64,000 bases of DNA from G965207345 sp965207345 (lineage in GTDB: Bacteria > Pseudomonadota > Gammaproteobacteria > PS1 > Pseudothioglobaceae), in contig OZ242280.1 in assembly GCA_965207345.1 (NCBI GenBank), forward strand, positions 496,001-560,000. Direction: 5' to 3'. Positions 54,042 to 63,301 of the stretch are shown here, one piece after another. The notes under the pieces were generated by a model that had not been told where the DNA came from, did no database searches, and saw nothing but the letters and a program-made list of their open reading frames with translations. The translations under genes were made by a program, and so were the position numbers. Numbering within the stretch: position 1 is the first letter of the stretch; each line of letters starts with the position of its first letter.

Positions 54042-54566
54042 TTATATATTTATTCTAAAAAATTGATACGATAAACTGATGTCAAATACGCTCTTGCTTA
54101 GCTCTGGATCAACCACAAACCGAACGGGCATCACCGCTACTTCTTTAGGCAAAAAAGTTTGTTTATCAAAGCAAAAACACTCTAATTTTTTGAAGTGAAG
54201 TGCAGCTTTTTCTGGGGCAACACTCGGAATTGCCTGACCAACAATAACTTCATTTGAGGTATTCTCGGCAATATAATTAATGGTGTAAAACTTACCTGGC
54301 ATCACCTTCATTTGATTAATTTCTGGTTTAAAATTAACTGGGAAACCACTACCTACATAAGCTAAAAAATCAATGTTGATTGAGCGCTTATCATCCACAA
54401 TAAAATCCACTTCACGCTCAATGATGGATGTCCTTCCATTTAATCCAGTTACCTCACAAAGCACATCATAAAGTGGAATCATTGCAAAAGCAAAAGCAAA
54501 CATTAAAATCGGCACGCTGACCAGCTTGAACCAAAATGACGATTTAACAGCCTGGCGCTTTGACAT
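54042..54566 (-). CDS. ctaG: Cytochrome c oxidase assembly protein CtaG (Cox11)
   Basis: Cox11 delivers copper to the CuB site of subunit I. One N-terminal membrane helix is followed by PLYDVLCEVTGLNG, a beta-rich periplasmic domain, and the copper motif ECFCFDKQTF with Cys-x-Cys near residue 131. MPVRFVVDPEL follows and LSYQFFRINI ends the protein. At 174 residues it is of normal length. It sits between cox1 and cox3 as in many proteobacteria. Confidence 0.94.
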   Translation of the reverse strand: MSKRQAVKSSFWFKLVSVPILMFAFAFAMIPLYDVLCEVTGLNGRTSIIEREVDFIVDDKRSINIDFLAYVGSGFPVNFKPEINQMKVMPGKFYTINYIAENTSNEVIVGQAIPSVAPEKAALHFKKLECFCFDKQTFLPKEVAVMPVRFVVDPELSKSVFDISLSYQFFRINI

Positions 54567-54575
54567 TATTGTTAT

Positions 54576-54662
54576 TCAAGCATTCAGATACAGTGTTGTC
54601 AAATAAATAACAGTAGCTACGCCACCTATGAAAAATGCTGTAAATATTGCTCTATTATTCAT
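54576..54662 (-). CDS. Small single-helix protein (28 aa) of the oxidase operon
   Basis: Between cox1 and cox11 an ATG at 54662 opens a 28-residue peptide. It is nearly all one membrane helix (IFTAFFIGGVATVIYLTTLYL) with a short positive N-terminus (MNNR). It has an AGAG site, follows the cox1 stop by 12 bases and ends 9 bases before cox11, exactly where proteobacterial oxidase operons often carry a small assembly protein. The call rests on position, composition and spacing. Confidence 0.58.
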   Translation of the reverse strand: MNNRAIFTAFFIGGVATVIYLTTLYLNA

Positions 54663-54674
54663 AAAACTCTAAGA

Positions 54675-56288
54675 TTAGTGTGCTGTGTTGGCAGATTCTT
54701 TTAAAATCAATTCACTATTTGGCGGCGTATCAAACGAATGATATGGAGCTGGCGTCGTTAGTGTCCATTCTAATCCCTTGGCACCCTCCCAAACACGCTC
54801 TTTTGATATTTTTTTACCACTATGAATAGCGTTTAACATAATATAGGTGAATAAAATAAACGAGGCGCCGAAAGCAAAAGCGCCGATACTAGAAATCGCA
54901 TTAAAATCTGCAAATTGTAAAGAATAGTCTGGAATGCGCCTGGGCATACCCGCTAGCCCTAAAAAGTGTTGAGGGAAAAATAATACATTTACCGACACTA
55001 ATGACCACCAAAAATGCACTTTGGCTAACGCTTCATTATACATTCTGCCTGTCCATTTAGGTAGCCAGTAATAAACTGCTGCAATAATAGCAAATAACGA
55101 GCCAGTAACCAAAACATAATGAAAATGTGCAACTACAAAATAAGTGTCATGATACTGGATATCAGCAGGAATAATGCCGAGCATCAGACCAGAAAGGCCA
55201 CCAATGGTAAATAAAAATATAAAGGAAATCGCCCACAGCATTGGGGTTTCAAATGTCATAGCGCCGCGCCACATTGTAGCCACCCAGTTGAATACTTTAA
55301 CACCGGTAGGCACAGCGATTAACATTGTTGCATACATAAAATAAATTTGTCCTGCGATCGGCATACCAGACAAAAACATATGATGCGCCCAAACTACAAA
55401 TGACAACAGCGCTATTGAGATAGTTGCATAAACCATAGAACTATAGCCAAACAATGGTTTTCTAGAAAAAGTAGGTATAATTTGCGAAACAATGCCAAAA
55501 GCAGGTAGGATCATAATATAAACTTCAGGATGTCCAAAAAACCAGAAAATGTGTTGAAACATCACAGGATCCCCGCCACCAGATGCTTCAAAAAAGCTTG
55601 TGCCAAAGTTTCTATCAGTCAGTATCATAGTAACTGCACCAGCAAGTATAGGCATAGCAGCAATGAGTAAGAATGCGGTAATAAGCCAAGTCCAAACAAA
55701 AAGAGGCATATCCATAAGGTTCATATCAGGTGCACGCATATTTAAAATGGTTGCAATAATGTTTATAGCGCCCATAATAGAAGAAATGCCTAATAGATGA
55801 ATAGAAAAAATAAAAAAGTCTGTGCTGTCTGGCGCAAAGGTGCTAGATAGCGGAGCATAAAATGTCCAGCCAAAAGCAGGGCCTCCTCCCTGCATAAACA
55901 TGGTGCTTACAAGCATTAGTGCTGCAAATGGTAAAATCCAAAAGCTATAATTGTTCATTCTAGGCAGCGCCATATCTTTGGCGCCAATCATAATTGGTAT
56001 TTGCCAGTTTGCCAGGCCTACCATCGCTGGCATAATAGCACCAAATACCATAATAAGCCCATGCATCGTTGTCATTTGATTAAAAAACTGTGCCTCAATT
56101 AATTGTAAGCCAGGCTGGAATAATTCAGCGCGTATAACCATCGCCATAGCTCCACCGATAAGTAACATAATAAAAGAGAACCACAAATAAAGCGTGCCTA
56201 TATCTTTATGATTAGTCGTTTTAATCCACCTCAATAAACCACTCGGTGCATCGTGGTGGTGTTCTGGTGTTATTGTTGCTGTTATCAT
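54675..56288 (-). CDS. ctaD: Cytochrome c oxidase subunit I
   Basis: This is the heme-copper catalytic subunit. It shows twelve membrane segments over 537 residues. The CuB segment is FWFFGHPEVYIMILPAFG with the His-Tyr pair, and VWAHHMF follows with two further His ligands. VAHFHYVLVTG carries the heme a3 and heme a His ligands. The Glu in GHPEVY belongs to the D-channel, typical for A-type oxidases. It starts HHDAPSGLLRWIKTTNHKDIGTLY after a short leader. It is preceded by an AGGAGAT site and lies 16 bases after cox2. Confidence 0.96.
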   Translation of the reverse strand: MITATITPEHHHDAPSGLLRWIKTTNHKDIGTLYLWFSFIMLLIGGAMAMVIRAELFQPGLQLIEAQFFNQMTTMHGLIMVFGAIMPAMVGLANWQIPIMIGAKDMALPRMNNYSFWILPFAALMLVSTMFMQGGGPAFGWTFYAPLSSTFAPDSTDFFIFSIHLLGISSIMGAINIIATILNMRAPDMNLMDMPLFVWTWLITAFLLIAAMPILAGAVTMILTDRNFGTSFFEASGGGDPVMFQHIFWFFGHPEVYIMILPAFGIVSQIIPTFSRKPLFGYSSMVYATISIALLSFVVWAHHMFLSGMPIAGQIYFMYATMLIAVPTGVKVFNWVATMWRGAMTFETPMLWAISFIFLFTIGGLSGLMLGIIPADIQYHDTYFVVAHFHYVLVTGSLFAIIAAVYYWLPKWTGRMYNEALAKVHFWWSLVSVNVLFFPQHFLGLAGMPRRIPDYSLQFADFNAISSIGAFAFGASFILFTYIMLNAIHSGKKISKERVWEGAKGLEWTLTTPAPYHSFDTPPNSELILKESANTAH

Positions 56289-56304
56289 CCAGTATCTCCT
56301 ATAA

Positions 56305-57414
56305 TTAACGCGCTGATTGAATATCTGATGGCTGTATTAAATCGCCTGTATTATTATCAAATGCATTTCTTTCGTAAGTAATCACCGCTGCAGCTTCAAT
56401 ATTATCAAGCTGAGACTTAAATGCTTGCATCGCTGTGCCTGCCTTACCATTTAATACGATGCTAATATGTTTAGCGACATCGCTTAATACAACAGGGCTA
56501 TTTTTAAGCGCAGGAAAAGCGCCAGGTATGCCAGTGCCTGTTTTGCCATGGCAGGCGGCACAAGCTGTGTTATATATTTCTTCGCCTTTGGTCATCAAAT
56601 CCTTTTTAGTCCATATATTGCCAGCATTTTGAGCGACAGCAAGCTTCTGCGCTTTTTGATCAGATAACCACTTATGATAATTTTCTTCAGTTTTTGCCTC
56701 CAAAACGATAGGCATAAAACCGTGGTCTTTGCCACACAATTCAGCACATTGTCCACGATAAATGCCAGGTTTTTTAATTATTGCCCATGCGTCATTAATA
56801 AAGCCAGGTATAGCGTCTTGTTTTACGCCAATATCTGGCACCCACCAAGAATGGATAACATCTTTTGATGTAACCAAAAAACGAATTTTTTTGTTAATGG
56901 GCACAACAAGCGGTTTATCAACATCAAGCAAATAATTCTCAATTCCTTCAGGGTCTTTGATGTTGTTACGACTTTTTTGGGATAAATTGCTAAAATAGCC
57001 GATATTTTCACTAGGGTATTCATACTGCCACTTCCATTGCCAGCCCGTTATTTTAACGGACATATCTGATTTACTAGTATCTTCTAAGTCAATGAGCGCC
57101 CTAGTTGAAGGAATGGCAATTAAAACCAGAATTAGAATAGGAATGGCCGTCCAGATTAATTCAATGGTTGTACTTTCATGAAAGTTTGAAGCAGTAGCTC
57201 CCCGCGATTTTCTATGCTTAAAAATAGAGTAAAACATAATGCCAAAAACTACAACACCAATAGCAACACAAATCCATAAAATAAGCATGTGCAAGCTATA
57301 AATACTTTCGCTTATATTGGAAACGCCCTGAGGCATATTAAGCTTATATTCAGCAAGCACTGAGTCCAAATAAAATAGCCAAAACGACAAGCCAGAAACC
57401 AATTTTTTAACCAT
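56305..57414 (-). CDS. ctaC: Cytochrome c oxidase subunit II with fused cytochrome c domain
   Basis: The N-terminus has two membrane helices. Residues from about 90 to 230 form the cupredoxin domain with the dinuclear CuA site GQCAELCGKDHGFMP near residue 208. After a linker, a cytochrome c domain starts near 265, with the heme motif CAACH near 284 and a later Met in GTAMQAF. The fusion marks a caa3-type layout, in which the oxidase accepts electrons through its own heme c. It is first in the oxidase operon, and the region 57415-57677 before it holds the promoters for both directions. Confidence 0.95.
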   Translation of the reverse strand: MVKKLVSGLSFWLFYLDSVLAEYKLNMPQGVSNISESIYSLHMLILWICVAIGVVVFGIMFYSIFKHRKSRGATASNFHESTTIELIWTAIPILILVLIAIPSTRALIDLEDTSKSDMSVKITGWQWKWQYEYPSENIGYFSNLSQKSRNNIKDPEGIENYLLDVDKPLVVPINKKIRFLVTSKDVIHSWWVPDIGVKQDAIPGFINDAWAIIKKPGIYRGQCAELCGKDHGFMPIVLEAKTEENYHKWLSDQKAQKLAVAQNAGNIWTKKDLMTKGEEIYNTACAACHGKTGTGIPGAFPALKNSPVVLSDVAKHISIVLNGKAGTAMQAFKSQLDNIEAAAVITYERNAFDNNTGDLIQPSDIQSAR

Positions 57415-57561
57415 ATATCAACCTATTTTACTCCAAAAGAAAATGCATAGCTCTCATGCAACATAAAATGCAGATGTATTTTACAACAATAATATCGCCT
57501 ACAAATACATTTTGTGTTCTATTGTTTTATAGCATAACTGGTATATAATCATCTCACTTAT

Positions 57562-57590
57562 TTGAAAATTTATTTTTTTTAGGCTACAAT
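57562..57590 (+). promoter_or_regulatory. Sigma-70-like promoter upstream of heme A synthase
   Basis: TTGAAA at 57562-57567 and TACAAT at 57585-57590 are spaced by 17 bases, with five of six matches in each box. Transcription would start near 57597, about 80 bases before the GTG of ctaA. The divergent oxidase operon must start from the opposite strand of the same region, where I saw no equally good match. Confidence 0.55.
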
Positions 57591-57677
57591 ATATTGAAGT
57601 ATATTTAGTTGCTTTTCGCGTGTAATCATGATAGGTAAAAAATTTCCCTTGAAAAACAACCTTAGTGGTTTTATTTA

Positions 57678-58709
57678 GTGTTTAGACGTTTATTATATTT
57701 CTCCTTTATTTTAGGACTTATCGTTGTCATTCTAGGCACATACACTCGTTTGTCTGATGCAGGCTTAGGCTGCCCTGACTGGCCCACTTGTTATGGTCGC
57801 TTTGTAGTACCAAATCTCATATTAGATGAGAACGGACAAATTAAAAAATATCAGAAAGATTGGCAGGTTAAAGCGTGGATTGAGATGATTCACCGCTACG
57901 CAGCAAGTTTTTTGGGATTAATCCTTATCATGCTAGTTATAATTGCGTTTCACATCAAGAAAACTAATCGTCGCCATATCAAAAAACAAAGTAAAAAATT
58001 GGTACTAATTTTACTTGGACTTGTTTTGCTTCAAGGGATTTTGGGCATGCTTACTGTAACTGAATTACTACACCCGGTCATTGTTGTGTTACATCTTGTT
58101 TTTGCCATGGCAATGGTGTCTCTAATTTTTTGGATACTACTTAATGAAAATAAACCCGCCTATTCTGATATTACTTTTGCCCAAAATATTATATTCCCTA
58201 AAATAGCAGATTTATTAATATGGGTTACACTTATAGTTCTTGTGATGCAAATTATTTTGGGAGGCTGGACCAGTGCAAATTATGCGGCACTTGCATGTGG
58301 CAATTTTTTTCCAACTTGCTTAAACTCTTGGCTGCCAGAAATAACAAGTTTTTCTGAGGCAATTTTGCCGTTGCAACCTCTAGGTATAAATTATGAATAT
58401 GGTGCGCTTGAAAATGGAGAGCGTATTGCAATTCAATTGCTACATAGAACTGGCGCACTTATTGTATTTATAACAATTATTGCGCTCGCTTTTTCATTGC
58501 GACTGCATAAGACAGTGCAGATTCAGCTTATTACGATGCTTGCTCTACTGATACTGCAAATTAGTTTAGGTATATTAAATATTATCTTATCACTACCTAT
58601 TATTATTGCTCTTGCTCATAATATTGTTGCTTTATTGCTACTTCTATCTCTAATTAGCATAGTCCACATAAGAATTACAAGTAAAATAAAATTAACAAGA
58701 GAGCAATAA
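57678..58709 (+). CDS. ctaA: Heme A synthase (CtaA/COX15)
   Basis: CtaA oxidises heme O to heme A for the oxidase. It has eight predicted membrane helices in 343 residues. Typical phrases include GTYTRLSDAGLGCPDWPTCYG near residue 21, WIEMIHRYAASFLG near 67 and the internal repeat half with ILGGWTSANYAALACGNFFPTC near 193. LLHRTGALIVF and LAHNIVALLL hold further heme His residues. The start is GTG at 57678. In most relatives ctaB (heme O synthase) follows at once, but here a 234-base gap and a Sco gene follow. Confidence 0.94.
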   Translation: MFRRLLYFSFILGLIVVILGTYTRLSDAGLGCPDWPTCYGRFVVPNLILDENGQIKKYQKDWQVKAWIEMIHRYAASFLGLILIMLVIIAFHIKKTNRRHIKKQSKKLVLILLGLVLLQGILGMLTVTELLHPVIVVLHLVFAMAMVSLIFWILLNENKPAYSDITFAQNIIFPKIADLLIWVTLIVLVMQIILGGWTSANYAALACGNFFPTCLNSWLPEITSFSEAILPLQPLGINYEYGALENGERIAIQLLHRTGALIVFITIIALAFSLRLHKTVQIQLITMLALLILQISLGILNIILSLPIIIALAHNIVALLLLLSLISIVHIRITSKIKLTREQ

Positions 58710-58943
58710 AAACCAATAGGCACAAAAAGTATAAACAGTTATTGGTACAATATGTATTTGACATTGAGCGATAGTTCATGTTCTTTCGTTTATTTTTTAA
58801 GAGATTATGTATTTAATGCCACAAAACAGAATTAAACCAGCGTTTTAAGATAAGAGCTAAATAACATTTGTAGCATTAAATGCATAAATTCCTTTTTTAA
58901 CTCAAGTTTATTGTTATTTTCAAATTTAAATGTATTCCTAGTG

Positions 58944-59621
58944 ATGATAAAATCTCGTTATTTTTTAGCTTTCTTTATTTTAATTTCTCTTGTCATCGCT
59001 GCTGTGTTTTGGATGGCAGATGTATCCAAAAAAAATGGCAAGACCAATGACAAAAGAAATATGACAGCAAGCTATTATGAGCTGCCAAAACCTAAACCAA
59101 TGCGCCATCTTTTGCCACTTATAAATGATCATCAAAAAGAATTAGATTTATCAAAATATACTCAAGGCAAATGGTCTTTACTTTATTTTGGTTATACTAG
59201 TTGTCCAGATATTTGTCCTATAGAAATGGCGCTTATAAATCAAGCTGTTATGCGGATGAAAAACACAAATCAATTAATGGTTATTTTTGTTTCTATTGAC
59301 CCCAAAAGAGATATTGGAAATCTGAATTTTTATACAAAAAAGTTTAATGAAAATTTTATCGGACTGAGTGCTGAAGAGGGAAAATTAGCACAAATTGCGC
59401 GACTATTTGGTGTGTATTACGAATATGAAAAGACAAAAGAGCGTAGCAATATGGGACATGCGCATCATCAGTATACAAGCAAAAATTCACGTATTAATCA
59501 CACTAGTAGTTTTTTATTATTGAATCCTAAAACTGAATATGTCGGCATCTTTACTACGCCACATGATGCTAAAAAAATAGCCTTTACACTTGATGAAATT
59601 ATAAGCAAGATGCGCTCATAA
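58944..59621 (+). CDS. SCO1/SenC family copper chaperone
   Basis: Sco proteins bring copper to the CuA site of subunit II. A single N-terminal membrane anchor precedes a thioredoxin-like domain with the copper-binding pair CPDIC (in YTSCPDICPIE) and the distant His in NHTSSFLLLNP. A His-rich loop (MGHAHHQYTS) between them is notable, being similar to loops in other Sco proteins that need not bind metal. The ATG at 58944 is preferred to a TTG 33 bases upstream. It fits functionally with the oxidase operon on the other strand. Confidence 0.9.
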   Translation: MIKSRYFLAFFILISLVIAAVFWMADVSKKNGKTNDKRNMTASYYELPKPKPMRHLLPLINDHQKELDLSKYTQGKWSLLYFGYTSCPDICPIEMALINQAVMRMKNTNQLMVIFVSIDPKRDIGNLNFYTKKFNENFIGLSAEEGKLAQIARLFGVYYEYEKTKERSNMGHAHHQYTSKNSRINHTSSFLLLNPKTEYVGIFTTPHDAKKIAFTLDEIISKMRS

Positions 59622-59783
59622 TTAAATTTTACTTCTATTAAGAGCGAGGCATAAAATTATAGCAAAAGGAAAAGCGTCACTGCCATTAATTGCACTGGGC
59701 GGCTGATTTGTAAAATCAGCTCAATTATATCAAGTTCTAAGCGAACATAATCGTGAAATAAAACGCTAGCACGTATAACTAAT

Positions 59784-60185
59784 TTACTCTTTGCTAATAA
59801 AGCGCCAATCTAAGACGGGCACGCTAACCATCATCACCGAATCTTGATGAAATTTTTGTGCATATAATCTCGCAAGTGCTTCTATTTTAGGCATCTCTTG
59901 CTTCATAACAATTAAAGTAATAACTTTAGATCGCTCGGGTTTGCCTTTATAAAATCCCAAAGAATCAACTACGTTAAAGCCATCAAATGTGGTTGCTATA
60001 TGTTTTTGCAAAAAATATTGCCAGTCATGAAATGAAACACTGCCGCCCTCTGGCAGTGATAGACCAAAAAATAAGCGCACGCGATAAATCTGTGTCTCAG
60101 GCGTATGACTGCTTGCAGTAAGTGGTGTAAGTGTGATAAAAATAACTAAAATCGCGATAAGTTTATGGTTAATTTTTTTACTCAT
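59784..60185 (-). CDS. DUF3574 domain secreted protein
   Basis: This 133-residue protein has a signal peptide (residues 1-25, ending TASS) and then a compact domain: YRVRLFFGLSLPEGGSVSFHDWQYFL, a DGFNVVDSLGFYKG strand pair and ERSKVITLIVMKQE. It closes with YAQKFHQDSVMMV. This is the DUF3574 pattern, a family of periplasmic or secreted proteins of unknown function. It stands alone in opposite orientation to both neighbours. Confidence 0.8.
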   Translation of the reverse strand: MSKKINHKLIAILVIFITLTPLTASSHTPETQIYRVRLFFGLSLPEGGSVSFHDWQYFLQKHIATTFDGFNVVDSLGFYKGKPERSKVITLIVMKQEMPKIEALARLYAQKFHQDSVMMVSVPVLDWRFISKE

Positions 60186-60432
60186 ATCTTTTTTAAGAAT
60201 TCATAACACCTAAGCAAAAGTATACAATAAAGTATATTGTAAATAGATAAGAATTAAATAAAATAGAGGGTAAATTGTTATCATTTCAAAAAATAATATT
60301 TCCAGCTATATAAAACAATCAAAGCATAACATTAGCTTAGAAATCTGGGAACACAAAGCGGTGATAAAATTCAGCAAGACAATTTATAAAAAAATTGCAT
60401 TATGGCATAATTAATGATAACTTTTCAAAATT

Positions 60433-60705
60433 ATGTTAAAAAGATTTAGTGCAGATATTTTCGGTAAAGTGCAAGGTGTTTGGTTTCGACAGTCTGCAAT
60501 GGAAGTAGCACGTAAGCTAAATATTGTTGGCTGGATTGAAAATACAGTAAACAATACAGTCTATATAGAAGCAGAGGGTGATTTAGAAAAACTTAATAAT
60601 CTAATTAGATGGTTGAAAAAAGGACCGCCTGATGCGAAAGTTAATCGTGTTGATGCGCGTTGGATAAAAATATTGGAGGTAGAGAAATGTTTTTTAATTC
60701 GCTAA
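60433..60705 (+). CDS. acyP: Acylphosphatase
   Basis: AcyP hydrolyses acyl phosphates. The active-site phrase FGKVQGVWFRQSAMEVARKL holds the phosphate-binding Arg (residue 18), and GWIENTVNNTVYIEAEG carries the catalytic Asn near residue 37. Its 90 residues are normal. The region before it (60186-60432) holds no gene. No operon partner is evident. Confidence 0.94.
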   Translation: MLKRFSADIFGKVQGVWFRQSAMEVARKLNIVGWIENTVNNTVYIEAEGDLEKLNNLIRWLKKGPPDAKVNRVDARWIKILEVEKCFLIR

Positions 60706-60806
60706 GACAGCGCTCATATTAACATATCTCTAATCCTGAGAATTAAAATAACCTAAAAGCATGTTAAACAACAAACCCTAAATAAAAACTAGGTTATCTC
60801 TCTTTG

Positions 60807-61562
60807 CTAGATAATTCTTCTTGCACTTAATAAGTAAATTGCTGCCATACTAGCACATATAATCATCGTGATTAAAACAGTAAGCGAATACCAAACTGGC
60901 ACGACACTGGTGGCAAAAAAACTTGCACGAAAACTATCTATCATATAAAAAATAGGATTGAAAGCGGACGCCTGTTGCCAAAATTCACTGAGCATGGAGA
61001 CATCATAAAACATCCCTCCCAAATAAGTTAAGGGCATAAGCACAAAATTTGGCACAATAGTAATATCATCAAAGGATTTAGCAAAAATTGCATTGATAAA
61101 TCCAGTAATTGAGAAAAATGCGGCGGTTAGAAAAAAAGTGGTAAAAAACAATATTGGGCTAGAGATTTTAATTTCTACAAAAAACCAAGTCATCAAAAAT
61201 ACCGCTAGCCCAACCACAAAACCTCGAGCAACACCACCAGAAACAAAACCTAAAAGAATAAGCCAGTTTGGCATTGGAGAAACTAACATTTCTTCAACGC
61301 TATGATTAAATTTTGCTAGATAAAATGAACTGACTGTATTTGCATAAGCATTGGTAATTACTGTCATCAAAAGAACGCCTGGTGTGATATATTCTAAATA
61401 ACTGATACCTGACATATTTCCGATGTGCACTCCAATCAATCTGCCAAAAATAATCAAATATAGAGCGGTAGTAATTGTTGGCGGTAAAATAGTTTGCATC
61501 CAAATACGCATAAAACGTAAAACCTCTTTGATAAAAAGTGTTTTATAGGCAATAAGTAACAT
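60807..61562 (-). CDS. ABC-2 type transporter permease
   Basis: The protein has six membrane segments and the ABC-2 family phrases ISYLEYITPGVLLMTVI, FNHSVEEMLVSPMPNWLILLGFVSGGV and VLMPLTYLGGMFYDVSML. Its 251 residues and partner ATPase resemble the YadG/YadH type of exporter, whose substrate is unknown. The gene starts on the last base of the ATPase stop (TAATG), so the two are translated together. Confidence 0.9.
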   Translation of the reverse strand: MLLIAYKTLFIKEVLRFMRIWMQTILPPTITTALYLIIFGRLIGVHIGNMSGISYLEYITPGVLLMTVITNAYANTVSSFYLAKFNHSVEEMLVSPMPNWLILLGFVSGGVARGFVVGLAVFLMTWFFVEIKISSPILFFTTFFLTAAFFSITGFINAIFAKSFDDITIVPNFVLMPLTYLGGMFYDVSMLSEFWQQASAFNPIFYMIDSFRASFFATSVVPVWYSLTVLITMIICASMAAIYLLSARRII

Positions 61563-62479
61563 TAGTTTTTATGGGTTAAATTTAGAAATAAAGACTCTAA
61601 ACGATTTTGCGCTTGTCTAATATTTTTAATCATAATACCCTGCTTCGCTAGCTTACTGAGTACTTCGCTGATATTTTCTGTGTTTGGTAAAATAAGCTTC
61701 AGAGAAAAATCATCAATACATTGCAAATCAAACCGATAAGATTTGAGCACATCAGGTAATTTGTGTGTGCTTTCTAAAATCAGTATTTGGTAATCTAATT
61801 TGGATAATAAGGTTTTCATATCAGACTGTGCTATGACTTGTCCTTTATCAATAATGGCAATATTTTTACATAATTGCTCAGCTTCTTCCAAATAATGCGT
61901 GGTAAGAATAATTGTTACGCCTGATGCGTTTAGATATTTTAATTCCTGCCAAATTGCGCGCCTAATCTCAATATCAACTCCAGCAGTCGGCTCGTCTAAA
62001 ATCAAAATTTTTGGATCGTGCATTAAACTTCTAGCCAGCATCAAACGCCTTTTCATCCCGCCAGAAAGAGATTTAACCATTTGTTTTCGCTGCTCAAATA
62101 ACTCCACTTGTTTCAGTAACGTGCACGCACGTTTTCGGGCAAATTTCCTACTGATGCCATAATATCCTGCTTGATTTATTAAAACTTCTTCTATGGGTTC
62201 AAATTGATTAAAATTAAATTCCTGTCCCATGAGTCCAATTAGCGATTTAATGTGGTTTGGCGACTTGTCTTGGTTTATATTAAATACTTCAATATAGCCG
62301 GTAGTTTTTCTAAGCAAGCCGCAAACAATATGGATGGTTGTGGTTTTCCCTGCACCATTTGCACCAAGCAGTGCTAAAAAATCTCCCTCATTAATGCTTA
62401 AATTAATACCCGATAAAGCTTTTGCACCATTTGGATATTTTTTGGTTAAATCTTTAATAACTAAAGCTTTTGCTGGCAT
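61562..62479 (-). CDS. ABC transporter ATP-binding protein
   Basis: This 305-residue ATPase has Walker A GANGAGKTTTIH near residue 38, Q-loop LMGQEFNF, signature VKSLSGGMKRRLMLARSL near 139, Walker B ILILDEPTAGVDIEIR and the switch His in LTTHYLEEAEQ. It has a C-terminal extension after residue 220, as in exporters of the ABC-2 class. It pairs with the overlapping permease gene. Confidence 0.93.
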   Translation of the reverse strand: MPAKALVIKDLTKKYPNGAKALSGINLSINEGDFLALLGANGAGKTTTIHIVCGLLRKTTGYIEVFNINQDKSPNHIKSLIGLMGQEFNFNQFEPIEEVLINQAGYYGISRKFARKRACTLLKQVELFEQRKQMVKSLSGGMKRRLMLARSLMHDPKILILDEPTAGVDIEIRRAIWQELKYLNASGVTIILTTHYLEEAEQLCKNIAIIDKGQVIAQSDMKTLLSKLDYQILILESTHKLPDVLKSYRFDLQCIDDFSLKLILPNTENISEVLSKLAKQGIMIKNIRQAQNRLESLFLNLTHKN

Positions 62480-62583
62480 AAATTAAAGTTTTTAATAACA
62501 TATTAAAATTACTTAACCAAAAAACTTAAGAATCTTGATAGTTTCCAGAATTTTAAATGATTTCTAGTGATTAGAGTAACTTA

Positions 62584-63288
62584 TTATTTGATGTTAAACC
62601 AAGTTATGTTTTCATCAATCTTTAACGCGCTCGCCTTATCATTTTGCCAGTCCCCAAGCACAATGCGTTTATAATATTTTCGTGTGTGTATATTTTTTCT
62701 ATGCGTATGTCCATGAATAAGCGTGGTATTTGGATAACGGCGCATTAAATTATCCACAGTATTTAAATTAACATCAGTTATTTTGCTCGGTTTAATGCGT
62801 TTGGCGATCTTACTTTTCTGACGTATTTTAAAAGCGATAGCGATACGAAAACTGCGTGGCAAGTGCAAAAAAATAAATTGCATAATTCTATTTCTAAGAA
62901 ATTTTTTCGCTAACTGATAGTTTATATCATCTGTACAAAGAGAATCTCCATGCATCAATAAATAACGGTTATTAAAAATGCTAACTAGATATGGTTCTCT
63001 GATAAGCTTACAGCCCGATTTTTTTTCAAAATGCGTACCAAGCAAAAAATCACGGTTACCCGCTAAAATAAATATTTGCGTGTGTTTTGAAAGTTTTTTA
63101 AGTACACTAACTAGGCGTTTATGATTTTTAAGGGAAATATCATCACCGAGCCAGACATTAAATAAATCACCTAAAATAAATAAATTATCATAGGCAATAC
63201 ATTGCTCGCAAAAACGCTCAAATAAGGCATTTTTTTTATTACTATATTCTGTTAAGTGCAAATCGGCAATAAATAAACTATTTATCAT
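62584..63288 (-). CDS. lpxH: UDP-2,3-diacylglucosamine diphosphatase LpxH
   Basis: LpxH cleaves the pyrophosphate of UDP-diacylglucosamine in lipid A synthesis at the inner membrane. The metallophosphoesterase residues are in SLFIADLHLTE, LGDLFNVWLGDD, LAGNRDFLLG, LLMHGDSLCTDD and the last GHTHRKNIH. The start is taken as the ATG at 63288, matching homologues, and a TTG 21 bases upstream overlaps ppiB. The presence of lpxH shows that the cell makes lipid A, in line with the lipooligosaccharide glycosyltransferases at 17-20 kb. Confidence 0.93.
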   Translation of the reverse strand: MINSLFIADLHLTEYSNKKNALFERFCEQCIAYDNLFILGDLFNVWLGDDISLKNHKRLVSVLKKLSKHTQIFILAGNRDFLLGTHFEKKSGCKLIREPYLVSIFNNRYLLMHGDSLCTDDINYQLAKKFLRNRIMQFIFLHLPRSFRIAIAFKIRQKSKIAKRIKPSKITDVNLNTVDNLMRRYPNTTLIHGHTHRKNIHTRKYYKRIVLGDWQNDKASALKIDENITWFNIK

Positions 63289-63301
63289 CGGTGAAAATAT
63301 T

